Positions 45,406-58,212 of a DNA stretch of 64,000 bases are shown piece by piece. The DNA lies in the NCBI RefSeq assembly GCF_013373795.3, contig NZ_CP088022.1:8315501-8379500 (forward strand), in the 5' to 3' direction. This DNA comes from Bradyrhizobium quebecense (GTDB taxonomy: Bacteria > Pseudomonadota > Alphaproteobacteria > Rhizobiales > Xanthobacteraceae). Made by a program: the position numbers and the translations under genes. The stretch's first letter is position 1; each line of letters opens with the position of its first letter. Below the pieces are notes generated by a model. The model worked only from the letters and a program-made list of their open reading frames with translations. It did not search any database and had not been told where the DNA came from.

Positions 45406-46419
45406 CTAGCGTTTCAGCATGAAGGCACTTACCGACAAAGGGCGCGCAGGAGGCCGTCTAATCATTGCCATCGCGCTTGTACGGATTTGGGTCGCCGGCG
45501 GTCCGGTAGTCGTCGAGATTGCCGCCCAGAAAAGGCGCTCGGTCTCTGGGGTTGGCGTTCTGCCCAGCGCGCACATGAGGTCCACATCCGCATCGATGTT
45601 GTGCTGATCCTCAGCATTCATTCCGAGCCCAATGCTGCTCAGCACGTCGTCGGGCGTCCAGACCGCGGACCTCGGTACGGTGTAGGTGTGCAGCGCGTTC
45701 GTACTTTGGGCGATCGCTCGTGCCCAGTGATCGCGCGAATCGACCAGTTTGGATGGATCCTCAACCAGCGACACGAAGGGGAATGCTGTTCGACCGCGCA
45801 TATGCCATCCGGCTTGGCGCGCCCGGTCCATGGGATATCGCTCCAGAGGATCTCCCATGGAAGAATGATCCCGCGCCGTGTTGCGCACATGCGATATTGC
45901 GCTCGTGTTGTCTTCCACGCGCGGCCTGCAATCGCTGTCCTGGTGCTGGAAGCGCCGCAGCGTGACATATGACGATCCTACCACGTCATCGAAAACGCGC
46001 TCCCGATCGACACCGCCGTCGAAAGCGGCGGTCGATGGCGACCACCGTGCCAATTGCTGCACAGCCAATTCGATCTCATTTCTGAGCGCATCAAGGGGGG
46101 CGCCTGTCAGCGTTGCGGCAAGCTGAGCGCGCGCGCCCACAAATGATGCGGCTGGATAGCGAACGGTTTGCCGGGCCTCGTTCGGCCCAGTCGAGGACGT
46201 GGAAGTTGCGGAATTTGTTGCGGTAGGAACTGAATCCGACGTCGGGGGAGTCGGATGCAGGGCATCCAGCTGCTGCTCGAAGCTTGCTTGATCAGCGGAC
46301 GGTTCTGCCCTTGAGCTGGTCTGTGCGTTCGACTCATCGAGCTGCCGGGGCACCCGGTACGGCTGCGGGAGGACATCGTGAACGCCAACCGGAGTTTCTG
46401 CAGCATTCCGCGGATCCAA
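45406..46419 (-). CDS. Candidate type III effector, possibly ADP-ribosyltransferase-like
   Basis: 337 residues. The only start in frame is TTG 46419; an in-frame stop lies just upstream, 44 bases from a tts box. The N-terminal third is Ser/Thr/Pro-rich ('SVPTATNSATSTSSTGPNEA'), typical of secreted effectors. The C-terminal part ('TAFPFVSLVEDPSKLVDS', 'NALHTYTVPRSAVWTPDDV', 'TPETERLFWAAI') resembles the end of toxin-type mono-ADP-ribosyltransferases, where 'ETE' could be the ExE motif. That assignment is tentative. The tts box and composition make a secreted effector likely; activity is an inference. Confidence 0.65.
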   Translation of the reverse strand: MDPRNAAETPVGVHDVLPQPYRVPRQLDESNAQTSSRAEPSADQASFEQQLDALHPTPPTSDSVPTATNSATSTSSTGPNEARQTVRYPAASFVGARAQLAATLTGAPLDALRNEIELAVQQLARWSPSTAAFDGGVDRERVFDDVVGSSYVTLRRFQHQDSDCRPRVEDNTSAISHVRNTARDHSSMGDPLERYPMDRARQAGWHMRGRTAFPFVSLVEDPSKLVDSRDHWARAIAQSTNALHTYTVPRSAVWTPDDVLSSIGLGMNAEDQHNIDADVDLMCALGRTPTPETERLFWAAISTTTGPPATQIRTSAMAMIRRPPARPLSVSAFMLKR

Positions 46420-46462
46420 TATTTATTGGATGCCTTTCAAGTACTGCTCGTTCGTGTACATT

Positions 46463-46493
46463 TTCGTAGATGTAGCATTCAGGAAGCTGACGG
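46463..46493 (-). promoter_or_regulatory. tts box (TtsI binding site)
   Basis: Minus strand 'CCGTCAGCTTCCTGAATGCT' followed by 'ACATCTACGAA' agrees with the consensus TCGTCAGCTTNTCGAAAGCT in 15-16 of 20 positions. It ends 43 bases before the effector start codon, in the right orientation. Same window encodes TtsI. Confidence 0.72.
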
Positions 46494-47134
46494 ACGGGGA
46501 AATAAGCGATATCCGCTGAGGGGGTGCCGGATGGATGAATTCAGTCCAGTAAGGCGAGCGGCCAGCCGAACGGAAGCCGCGCAAAGCGGTAGAGCAAAGT
46601 CGGCGCTGTTTTTCGCCGTCTGGCATTCCTGTTTGTTAAGGCCGAGATCAGACGCCCTGACTGGGCAAGGCTTATTCACGCCGCTGCGTTGGGCGCTTGT
46701 CGTCGTCGTCATTGTGGACGTATTGTTTAGGTGGCAGAGAGCCATGCAGGTATCACCGTAAACAACCTGGCAAGATGCGCCCTGGTCGAACTGTTGACCG
46801 GAAACCGCGCGCTTACACACATGTAAAAGCTCATCCGCTCAATCATGTCGACCTCCGTCGGAGGAGCTTTGCCGCTCGTGGTTTCCAAGTGGCCGCGTCT
46901 TTGATGAAGTCGGTCCGGCGATGTCGCCCGAGGAGAAGCGACTTCAGCAAACCTGACCTACGAGGTTGTGACGTCGGAATAGCCGCCACAACCACTTACG
47001 CCTGTTTACGACAGGTTGTTTTTTTCGCAAAGTGCGACCGCGCGTGATGCTCGAACTCGCCAAACGGCCTTGCGAGCACGAGATCCTGCAACGTTGCGCT
47101 TCTGCGATCTGTGGTTCTCACCGAGGAAAAACCT
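46494..47134. other. Intergenic region, no gene seen
   Basis: About 640 bases upstream of the tts box and the virK-like gene (divergent). Frames here are short or Arg-rich without matches that I recognise. No second tts or nod box was found. Confidence 0.45.
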
Positions 47135-47571
47135 ATGAAGTTTATTGGCAAAGGCCTGTCGATCCTACTGTCCTTGCTTTCGATCGCCTGCGTGAGCGCG
47201 ATGGCCCGGGCCGATGAGCCCTCGCCGAAATACGTCGAGGTGCTGCCTTGCAGACGGGCGAGAGTGTGAAGCTTATACTGGATATGAGCCGCTGTACCGT
47301 CGCCGAGGGTGGAAAGGCCGGATCGGCGACGCAGGCCGGTTTGGTCATCAATGCCTTCAGGGTGACCACCCGGAACGGCATCAGCTTCGCCAATGCGGAC
47401 CAAACCGTGGACAGCTCCGGGCATGCCGTGACCGAATACATTCGTCACAGCCTCAGCCGCGAAGGTAAACTCACGGTGCGGGCCTCCAAGCTTATCATCG
47501 GGACGACCGAACTCGTGAACCAGGGCGAGTTTGTCTGCGAACTGCCTGATCGCGCGAAGTTCATCTGGTGA
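47135..47571 (+). pseudogene. virK: VirK-family gene with a one-base deletion
   Basis: Start ATG 47135 (GAGGAAA upstream) encodes signal peptide 'MKFIGKGLSILLSLLSIACV' to 'ADEPSPKYVEVL'. One base is then missing at about 47244 ('GTGCT-GCCTTGCAG'), ending this frame at 47269. The rest ('LQTGESVKLILDMSRCTVAE', 'GLVINAFRVTTRNGISFAN', 'ADQTVDSSGHAVTEYIRHSL') continues in another frame to 47571. The joined protein (~145 residues) fits VirK, a small exported protein first known from Agrobacterium virulence regions. Could be a true lesion or a sequencing error. Confidence 0.8.
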
Positions 47572-49024
47572 TCGAAGCGGCGACTGCGCCGCGGCGGGGA
47601 AGCGGCGTCGCTACCTTATTCTACGGAGGTTCTTCGTATCCTGACACGATAGCTCCGTGCCGACGGCCAGAATCAGTTCTGGCCGTCTTTTGCTCCCCTC
47701 TGGCCGAGTTGCACGAATTTGCGTCAGTTCGCCCAAGCCATCGTAACGGGGGGCGCCGGTGTTCAGCAGACCTCAATAATTCGGGCGCGAAAGGCGACGC
47801 TTCGCTCCTGTCATTTCGTCGCTTACAACTCATGGCGTTGGCATTTGCTGGCCTGCTCCTCAAACGGCGTGACCGGCACCGGTCATGCCTCCCGACGATT
47901 GCGGTTTGGCATATTCACATCTCCTGCAAAGCAGAAAGCCGTCCATTCCGTTCATGCGATCGATGATTTCGCGAAATATCGGTGTTTCGAAGAGATCCTC
48001 GGATTCGTCTCGCAGAAAATTGCCCAGGACATGATGCCGCTCAAAATCCATGCCGCACAGACTAATGTCGCCGTTCGGGAGGAGGACATTTCGATTTTGC
48101 CGTTCGCCAATGCAAGTTAGAGTGCCGACGAGAGGCCGCCGTGGTTTGATGATACTCGGATCAGTACGTCCTCGCCTGCTCGTCAGCGGCCGTAAGCGCG
48201 TTAACTGTTTGGCGGGAATGATGTCGGCGAGTTTGGGATGGACTTTGCCAAGAACGACGTATCGAATTGAGGGAATGTTCGCCTCGACCAGTCTCCGCAG
48301 GACATTGAGATAGGTCTTTCCGACAAGGCGGCTGTTCATGTAAGTGCCGTCATCGAGGACGTGCACGACGAAGCTCTTGAACTGCAGCATTTGCAAGCGT
48401 CGAACGTCACTCCTATTCATTCCGACAAGGGTCGTGAAAATGCGGATGCCATGGCCGCGTTTGTAAGCATACTCAAACATCGTCGTGCACTCCGGATGGA
48501 GCCAAGGCTCCGAGTAACCCGCAAAGCCGATATCGATAACCGCTGGTACGCGTGCCAGACATCGCTTGAGATCCTGAAGACCAAGGTGCTTCGCTTGGGA
48601 CACGGGGCGTTGGCGTTCTGCGAACTTATCCTCGGACAATAGGAACATCGGACGATGCACCCTGCCGTCGTCGTAATCTGTAGTTCCCGGCGGCTGGGAT
48701 TTAGCAGGTTGTTGAAGAAGTCTTTGAACGGCGCGCGATGAATGGAATGTTGTCGCCGTTGAGGAGGCAGATCTCCCCTTAGAGAGCCGTCCTCCTGCAG
48801 TTCGGCCCAGCCGTCGCCCTCGGCTGGCTCCATTTCGTCGTTTCCCTGCCAGCCGAACTCGACGGCATCGCCGTTGCAGGCTCCAGGAATGGAGCCCGTA
48901 AGGGAAGGCGAATTCGCCGCCGACCTCATTGAACAGGATGTAGGCGCTCGCCAAGGCCATGTCGTAGCCCGGTGTCTCGACGATCCGCCACCTATAACGC
49001 GACAATCAGGATGAGAGCGGCGCG

Positions 49025-51549
<2,525 letters not shown>

Positions 51550-51612
51550 TCACCTTGATTGTCGCTGGAGTCTCACCCTGATCGCCGCCGCGCAGCCACC
51601 TGCCCCGAATGC

Positions 51613-52640
51613 TCATGCCGGTGCCGCCAGAAGCTTGGGCAGCCGGATCAGATTGTAGGCCGCAAGCGCAAGGACAAAGACGGCATCCACCCGGTCGCGA
51701 CCTCGCCGCTTGACCTTGGCCAAGCCAGGCCGGAAGACTTCTTCGATGCGTTTGCGGCAACGCTGGCTGATGCCGTAGTCGCTGTGACATGTGGTACGTG
51801 CGTCGATCGCCGTCTTGCGCCGCTTGCCGGTTTTACTCAGATGTCCATCAATCGCGATGTGCGGAGTAACCGATCTATCCCTCAGGTCGTGGACGAACTG
51901 CGTGACATCATAGGCCTTGTCCGCCCCCAGAGTGATCCGCTTCGCGCACCCGCGCCTGTCGATCATGGCAAGCGCAATCTCTCGTTCGGCGGTGCCTGTC
52001 GCTTGGCTCACTCCGCCCAAAACCGCTAAACCATTGCGGTTCTCCATCAGCGCATGGCCCATATAGCTCAGCTTGGCCGGCTGGCCGTCACCCTTCTTGT
52101 AAAGCCGCGCTCGGCATTGCGTCTCGGACCATCCTCGTCTTTGTCGCTGCCATCCTTCTTCCGGAAGCTCTTGATCGAGGCCCAGGCTTCGATCAGCGTA
52201 CCATCCACCGAGAAGTGATCGCTCGATAGCAGGCGCTTGACCTTCGGCTGCGCCAAAAGCGCGTTCAGGAACTTGGCCGCAATCTCGCCCTCAAGCAGCC
52301 GGTCGCGGTTCTTCGAGAAGGTCGAATGGTCCCAAACCACATAGTCCACTCCAAGCCCAACAAACCAGCGGAACAGAAGATCGAACTCCATGCGTTCCAT
52401 CAGATGCCGTTCCGAGCGAACGCCGTAAAACGCCTGGAGGAGCATCGCCCGAAGCAACTTCTTCGGTACGATCGAGGGGCGACCGAAGTCCGTACAGAGC
52501 TTGCCGAACTCCCCAGAAAGGTCACCCAGCGCCGCATTTGCCAAGTCCCGGATCACCCGTAGCGGATGGTCGACGCGAACCCGAGCCTCCAGGCCCACAT
52601 AACTGAAAAGCGAGCCGGTCCGGTCGTCACTTCCCCGCAT
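51613..52640 (-). pseudogene. IS5/IS1182-like transposase with internal deletion
   Basis: The N-terminal half (52640 to ~52110) has 'GLEARVRVDHPLRVIRDLAN' and 'DHFSVDGTLIEAWASIKSFR' (first Asp). The C-terminal half has 'YKKGDGQPAKLSYMGHALME', 'ITLGADKAYDVTQFVHDLRD' (second Asp), 'RCRKRIEEVFRPGLAKVKRR' (Glu) and ends 'LLAAPA'. Between 'RRNAER' and 'YKKGDG' the usual ~20-residue linker ('..THASTTDPDA..') is missing, which also shifts the frame. Stop overlaps the passenger gene start. Confidence 0.85.
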
Positions 52641-52733
52641 CGCGCCCCGGTTAAATCCTGGTCCCAGAGAATCACGATACGAAACGCTTCGCTACCGACT
52701 TCTTCAACAGCCTGTTAGGTCTTGTAACGCCAT

Positions 52734-53205
52734 GAGGTGTGCTATCATTCGTCTGATCCTTTCAGGTCCCGGCGCAAGGAATTGCAAGCAGCGCGGCGTC
52801 CGCAGCGGGGCGACGCCACCAAACCGCAGCGGATGCGAAATGCTTCGCAAAGTGGCGATGCGGAACCTGCATGCGACCCGCCCAGCAGGACATCCTATTT
52901 TACTCCGATCAGGTCGGGTGCCGGACCCTCGTTTCTTGTTCGCGCGGGCGGCAACCAACGCGGCCGGTCTGGAGGATATGCATGCGATGCAGCAGGCGAT
53001 CGCGCATCGCGAACTCGATGCCGATCGTTCGCTAAAACGTCCTGCCCTGCCTAAATGGCAAGTTGCTCCTCAGGATGATGGACGCTCGCAGGCTAGTCGC
53101 CGTATTGAAGTACAAATTGGCTTCTCTCGGCGGAACGGTAATTGATTTCGGCGGCGACGATCACTTTGTCAGTTGTCGCCCACGATCCTGCGGCCAACGA
53201 AGTAA
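52734..53205. other. Upstream region of the radical SAM gene, no gene seen
   Basis: About 470 bases. A rightward frame from 52732 is open for 137 codons but gives a basic, unrecognisable product with no ribosome site. It should contain the original radical SAM promoter reading leftward. Confidence 0.4.
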
Positions 53206-54560
53206 TGAAATGGACCCGCGGAGCGGGGCCGCTTGAGCCGGTTTGTTAGTTGGAAACTGACCGCTCCTGATTACTTCCTATCACGCCGCCAGAGACACTG
53301 TCTGCTGCTGTTGCTGTGGGCATGTGGTCAACGCGTCAGCGTTGTCCACCATTCCACAGCCTTCGCGGCCTGCATCCGTTCGCGCCAGACCGCCATCGGC
53401 GTGCGATAGCCGAGCGCCTGATGAAGGCGACGATCGTTGTAGAAGGCGATCAGCTCGCGATCCCTGCCTTGGCCTCGCGGCCGTCGGCATAGCCCTTGAG
53501 ATAGATGTCCTCATGCTTGAGCGACCGCCACAGCCGCTCGATGAAGACGTTGTCCATCCAACGACCGCGGCCATCCATGGAGATCTTGATCCCTGCGCCC
53601 GCCAACGCGCCGGTGAAGGCCGCGCTGGTGAACTGGCTGCCTTGGTCGGTATTGAAAATCTCCGGCCTGCCGTACTTCGCCAGCGCCTCTTCCAGAGCCG
53701 CCACGCAGAACGAGACGTCGATCGTGTTCGATAACCGCCACGCCAGAACCGCACGGCTCGCCCAGTCGATGATGGCGACGAGATAAAGAAAAGCCACGGC
53801 CGATGGGCAGATACGTGATGTCGGCGGCCCACACCTGGTTCGGCCGGTCGATCGTCATGTTGCGCAACAGATAAGGATAGATCTTGTGGCCCGGCGCCGG
53901 CTTCGTCGTGTTCGGCTTCGGTCCCAGCGCCGCGATGCCCATCTTGCGCATCAACCGCTGCACGCGCTTGCGATTGACCTGAAGCCCCTCAGCCTTCAGC
54001 ATTGCGGTCATTCGCCGCGAGCCCAGGAACGGCCAGGCGATGAACAGCTCGTCGATCCGCCGCATCAGGGCAAGGTCGTTGTCGTTGGCCGGCCGGGGCG
54101 GCCGGTAGACCCCGGAGCGCGCGATGCCAAGCAACAGGCATTGCCGACGGGATCGACAGCGCCTTGTCGGCGCGATCGAGCATTCCTCGACGGTCCGGCG
54201 TGCTCATCTTCCCGCGCTAAAAAATCGCGCTCGACCGTCAGTTGTCCAATCTTGGCGTGCAGCTTCTCGATCTCGCGTTCGCGCGTTTCCTCGCTCTCGC
54301 GCCCGACACCCGCATCAAAGGCCCGCGCCGCCTGGTCCAGCAGTTGCTTCTTCCAGGCATAGATCTGGTTCGGGTGAACCTCATAGCGCTGGGCCAGATC
54401 GGCCACCGTCGCCTGCTCCCGCACGGCTTCCAGCGCAATCTTTGCCTTCAGTGCCGCGTCGATCTTGCGTCTCGTCTTCGTCGTCATCATGCCCTCCGTC
54501 TATCAAACGGAGCGGCCCTTTTCCAACTAACCTCTGGTCCCAAAATCGGGGTCCATTTCA
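53206..54560 (-). mobile_element. IS3-family element, decayed
   Basis: Ends begin TGAAATGGACCC on each side in inverted orientation (53206 and 54560), followed by related 'TTAGTTGGAAA' blocks. Length 1355 bp. The transposase frames are broken. No target duplication recognised. Confidence 0.8.
53281..54490 (-). pseudogene. IS3 OrfAB transposase remnants
   Basis: OrfA part: '[20 protein letters not shown]', helix-turn-helix '[24 protein letters not shown]', coiled coil to 'LTVERDFLA'. OrfB part in two further frames: '[20 protein letters not shown]', 'NQVWAADITYLPIGRGF' (Asp), then 'FLYLVAIIDWASRAVLAWRL', 'IFNTDQGSQFTSAAF' (Asp), 'VFIERLWRSLKHEDIYLKGY' (Glu). At least two frameshifts lie inside OrfB (near 53800 and 53450), beyond the normal OrfA/OrfB one. 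Confidence 0.85.
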
Positions 54561-55054
54561 CGATCACGCTCACAAGTTCTTCGACATATACGCCGAAAAC
54601 CGCGCCTCGCTGTTCTGCTCTTGAAGATTCATCTCAGCTCTCGCATGCTGAAAAACGAATCATCTCACGCTACGCGAGAACCCGCGCCAAAGCTCTGCGG
54701 CTTTCTGACTCAGTAAGACTAGGGCAGCGGTAGTGAAGGCTACCGCAAGGCACCGCCAACTTCTTGGCGGATCTCGAATAAGCATTTTTGAGACCAGGCT
54801 GGAGGATAGTCCGCCTGTTCATCGAATGGAGGCAATGCGAAGAGGTCCACGTATTGTGCACCCCAAGTAATTCAATTTAGACCGAACGAAAAGATAAAGT
54901 TGCGTACGCATCGTGCCAATTGAGCTCTTTCGCGCTTTCTCGTTACATCTTCGACTGGTCGGTGCTTACCGCACAACGTTAGGCAAGCGAGATCAAGTGC
55001 GCAGTGTGCCATGATCTGCCGCGGGCCAAGCTACCGCGCGCGTGACTTCCGATG
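54561..55054. other. Intergenic region, no gene seen
   Basis: About 490 bases between the IS3 remnant and the pabA-like pseudogene. Contains a small hairpin 'GGTAGTGAAGGCTACC' near 54729. No coding potential recognised. Confidence 0.45.
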
Positions 55055-55634
55055 TCACGCTCGGAAACTCGCTGCCAGTTGCAAAAAATTCATAAGCAAC
55101 GTGCGAACTTCTTGAGTAAGTACTGAATCAGGGTGAAACTGCACGATAGGTTGGTTGATGCCGGTGTGCTAGAGCCATGATCTCGCCTTCACTTGAACGA
55201 GCTGTCACCATGAGCTGCGGCGCGTACTCATCGAATTCGACCGCCAGAGAGTGGTAGCGTCCGGCAGGAAGTGGAGACGAAAGCTGCTTGAACAATCCCC
55301 GACCGTCATGCGTTATTGGTGAGGCTCGCCCGTGCGTGGGACAACGGGCACGGACCACGCGCCCTCCGAAAACGCTGCCAATACACTGGTGTCCAAGACA
55401 GATGCCAAGAATGGCGACGCGCCCCGAAAGCTCGCGGACGACGGCAGTGGAAATGCCGGCTTCCATTGGCGTGCGGGGGCAGGGAGAAATGATGATTGCG
55501 CGCGGCTTGAGCGCAACGAGATCGGTGATGCTGATCGCGTCATTTCGGACGACTTCTGTCTCTGCACCCAGCATGCGAAGATAACGTGCAATATTGAATA
55601 CGAAGGAATCGTAATTATCGATGATGAAAATCAA
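55055..55634 (-). pseudogene. pabA: Glutamine amidotransferase (PabA/TrpG type), frameshifted near the end
   Basis: 'MIFIIDNYDSFVFNIARYLR', 'IIISPCPRTPMEAGIS', 'VAILGICLGHQCIGSVFGG' (nucleophile Cys) and 'HSLAVEFDEY' are in one frame. After 'IMALAHRHQPT' the frame breaks, and 'PIVQFHPDSVLTQEVRTLLM' with the catalytic His continues in another to a stop at 55055. The normal HPES is HPDS here. ATG 55634 overlaps the pabB stop. Together they would make aminodeoxychorismate (or anthranilate) from chorismate. Confidence 0.83.
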
Positions 55635-55949
55635 AATGCACCGGGTATCTCGGAATCAAAAGCACCAAAGAGGCGCTGTGCCTTGGCAAGCGTCTTCTCA
55701 TATTCGGCTTCAGGAGTTGACGTCGCCGTTATTCCGCCCCCTGCATGAAACATAGTCAGGTCGCCGTCGATCGTCACAGTACGAATCGCAATGTTCGTGT
55801 CAATCTGTCCACTGAATCCAACGAAGCCGATCGCCCCGCAATAGACCTCTCGCGCCACTTTCTCGAGGTCCGCAATGATTTCTATCGATCGCACCTTTGG
55901 AACACCAGTCACGGAGCCGCCCGGAAAGCAGGCGCGAAGCAGGCTAGCT

Positions 55950-56979
55950 TTGGTGTCTCAGGAGGTTGTCCATCTGGTCTGAACCGAGGAAGCTGAGGTT
56001 GCGAAGCTTCAGCGTTTCAAGGAGAGACCAGATGAACGTCCACAAGAATGCGCCTTTGACGCCCAAAGGTCGAGAGGCGATGGTGCGGGGCGTGGTCGAG
56101 GGCGGGTTGAGCCAGGCCGTCGCGGCGGATCAGTTTAACACGACACCGAAAACGGTGGCCAAATGGGTCAAGCGGTTCCGCGCAGAAGGTGTCGATGGTT
56201 TGCGCGACCGCTCGTCGCGACCTCATTCATCGCCAAGCCAAACCCCGCCTGCCACGCGCGCCGCCGTCGAGACGTTGCGCCGGCGGCGCCACACCGGCAA
56301 GCAGATCGCAGCCGAGGTCGCGGTGTCGCCGGCCACTGTCAGCCGCATCCTTCGTCGCTTGGGATTAAGCCGGCTACGCGATCTGGAGCCTGCGGAGCCG
56401 GTGCGCCGGTATGAGCGCGAGCAGCCCGGCGAGCTCATCCATATCGACATTAAGAAGCTCGGCAGGTTCGTAAGACCAGGCCACCGCATCACCCACGATC
56501 GCCAGAAGGGCGAAAGCCGCGGCGCCGGCCACGAGTTCGTCCACGTAGCGATCGACGATACATCGCGCTTGGCCTTCTCCCAGATCCGGCGGGATCAAAA
56601 AAAGGAGAGTGCCATCGCCTTCCTCAAGGAGACTGTCACCTACTACCGCAGCCTCGGCATGAAGGTCACCGGCATCATGACCGACAACGGCTCCTGCTAC
56701 CGCGCCAAGGCCTTCGCCAGAGCGTGCAGGAAGCTCGGCCTCAAGCACATCTTCACCAGACCCTACAGACCGCAAACCAACGGCAAGGCTGAACGCTTCA
56801 TCCAGACCGCGCTCCGCGAGTGGGCCTACGTTCGCGCCTACGACACCTCAGACCTGCGGGCCAAAAACCTGCCAATCTGGCTTCATCACTACAACTGGCA
56901 TCGCCCCCACGGTAGTCTGCAAGCCAAACCGCCCATCAGCCGCCTCGGCCTTCCGATGGACGACCTGTTGAGATTCCAC
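55950..56979 (+). mobile_element. IS481-family element in pabB, about 1.03 kb
   Basis: Inverted ends: left 'TTGGTGTCTCAGGAGGTTGT' then 'CCATC', right (reverse complement) 'GTGGAATCTCAACAGGTCGT' then 'CCATC'. Flanked by AGCT at 55946-55949 and 56980-56983. Limits could shift by a few bases. Confidence 0.75.
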
Positions 56980-56985
56980 AGCTAA
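56032..56985 (+). CDS. IS481-family transposase
   Basis: 317 residues, intact. Two helix-turn-helix regions ('GLSQAVAADQFNTTPKTVAKWVKRF', 'GKQIAAEVAVSPATVSRILRRLG') precede a DDE core: 'ELIHIDIKKLGRFV', 'GIMTDNGSCYRAKAF', 'YRPQTNGKAERFIQTALREW', ending 'WHRPHGSLQAKPPISRLGLP'. ATG 56032 starts 'MNVHKNAPLTPKGREAM' after GGAGA. The stop falls a few bases past the inferred IS end, so termination may use flanking DNA. Confidence 0.92.
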   Translation: MNVHKNAPLTPKGREAMVRGVVEGGLSQAVAADQFNTTPKTVAKWVKRFRAEGVDGLRDRSSRPHSSPSQTPPATRAAVETLRRRRHTGKQIAAEVAVSPATVSRILRRLGLSRLRDLEPAEPVRRYEREQPGELIHIDIKKLGRFVRPGHRITHDRQKGESRGAGHEFVHVAIDDTSRLAFSQIRRDQKKESAIAFLKETVTYYRSLGMKVTGIMTDNGSCYRAKAFARACRKLGLKHIFTRPYRPQTNGKAERFIQTALREWAYVRAYDTSDLRAKNLPIWLHHYNWHRPHGSLQAKPPISRLGLPMDDLLRFHS

Positions 56986-58212
56986 CCGCTTCTTGGCCCG
57001 CAGCCAGAGTGCCGCTGACGAGACGAGGTGATGCACTGAGGCATAGGATTCCAGGTTGCACAGTGCCATGACATCGACCGAATTGTCTGTACAGACGCGT
57101 GACAGATCGTTGCGCAGCAGGTCGACAATCATGACGTTCTCGGCGCGATCCTTTTCGGACGCAAGGAGCACTTTGGCGCGGCGCCGATCTTCCTCGCCGT
57201 CGGCGGAACGCGCGATTGTCCCCTTGATGGGGCGTGTTTCGACCTGCTGTCCGTCAAGTTTCAGAAATCGTTCCGGAGAGCTCGATGCGATCGTTAGCTT
57301 TCCGTAGCGCAAGAGCGCTCCAAACGGGGCCGGGTTCGATGAGCGGAGCTGGCAATAGAAGGTCAGTGGATCGAATAGCGGCGCCACCCTGGCACTGAAA
57401 CGTTGCGCGATGTTCGCCTGAAATATATGCCCGGCCAGAATCAACTCCATGACGCGTTGGACCGCCGACATGAAGCCTTCGCGGCTAAAGTTCGAATGCC
57501 ACGGGCCCGCCCTGCTAGGGGTTGTGAGTCGAGGTAACCCTGGCCTGGCAAGCAGTGCTGCAAACTCATCAGCGCGACGACGCGCACGCTCGTTTCGTCG
57601 AGCGGGCTCCTGCTCCGGCCATCCCGTAGAGACGATCCAGCACCTCTGGTCGCGCTGATCGAAACTGACCACCACGTCATCGAAATGTAGAATTGATTGA
57701 GGTAAGCGGAGGCCGGGAAGGGACGGGGCCGGCAGTCGCTCCAGTGTCCGGTTCATGTCGTAAGCAAGGAGCGGCGGCGCCACCCTGGAACGGCGGGAGA
57801 TCGGGGCGATGTGCTGCTCGGTATCTGGCGAGAAGGCTTCGCAGGACCACTCATGGATCGCCCGCAACGGCCTCTGCATTCCAGCTTGCCTGTCCATCGG
57901 CGACCAATAGGTGCCAAACGGTTCGCAGGTCAAATATGAGTACCGCCCGAGAAGTTCATGCCCTGCCGCGCTATCGAGAAAGGTAAGCTGCGGGCGCTGC
58001 GCAAGGCATCGCCTTGACAGGCTCGATCCACTGCAACTCGCGGACGTGCATAGGGCTATCGGTTACCGATGATCGGCAGGCCGTAAAGCCGGCTCTGATC
58101 GTTGTCCTGGCGCGAACAAGCGCAATTTCCGTCCGACACGTACAAAGCCTCGAGGCTGATCATCATCATGCTTAGCTGCGACTAGCTCGTCGGGGGCGTC
58201 GATCAACTTGGC

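Larger units (their letters stand above)
55631..58051 (-). pseudogene. pabB: Chorismate-utilising component I (PabB-like), IS481 insertion and frameshifts
   Basis: From ATG 58051 ('MHVRELQWIEPVKAMPC') the frame shifts to 'AGHELLGRYSYLTCEPFGTY', shifts again to 'LLARYRAAHRPDLPPFQGGA', then to 'LLAYDMNRTLERLPAPS'. The catalytic part 'GHIFQANIAQRFSARV', 'SPERFLKLDG', 'ETRPIKGTIARS', 'AENVMIVDLLRNDLSRVC' follows. IS481 cuts it after 'LWLRAKK'. The end 'SLLRACFPGGSVTGVPK', 'YCGAIGFVGFSGQIDTNIAI', 'FHAGGGITATSTPEAEYEKT' lies beyond. An in-frame TGA is also present near 57855. Long decayed. Confidence 0.85.

Noticed and set aside
46697..47047. 116-codon frame upstream of virK
   Set aside because: Arg-rich, no ribosome site, no family; more likely noncoding.
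52732..53145. 137-codon rightward frame upstream of the radical SAM gene
   Set aside because: Starts inside the divergent gene start, has no ribosome site and no recognisable protein features.
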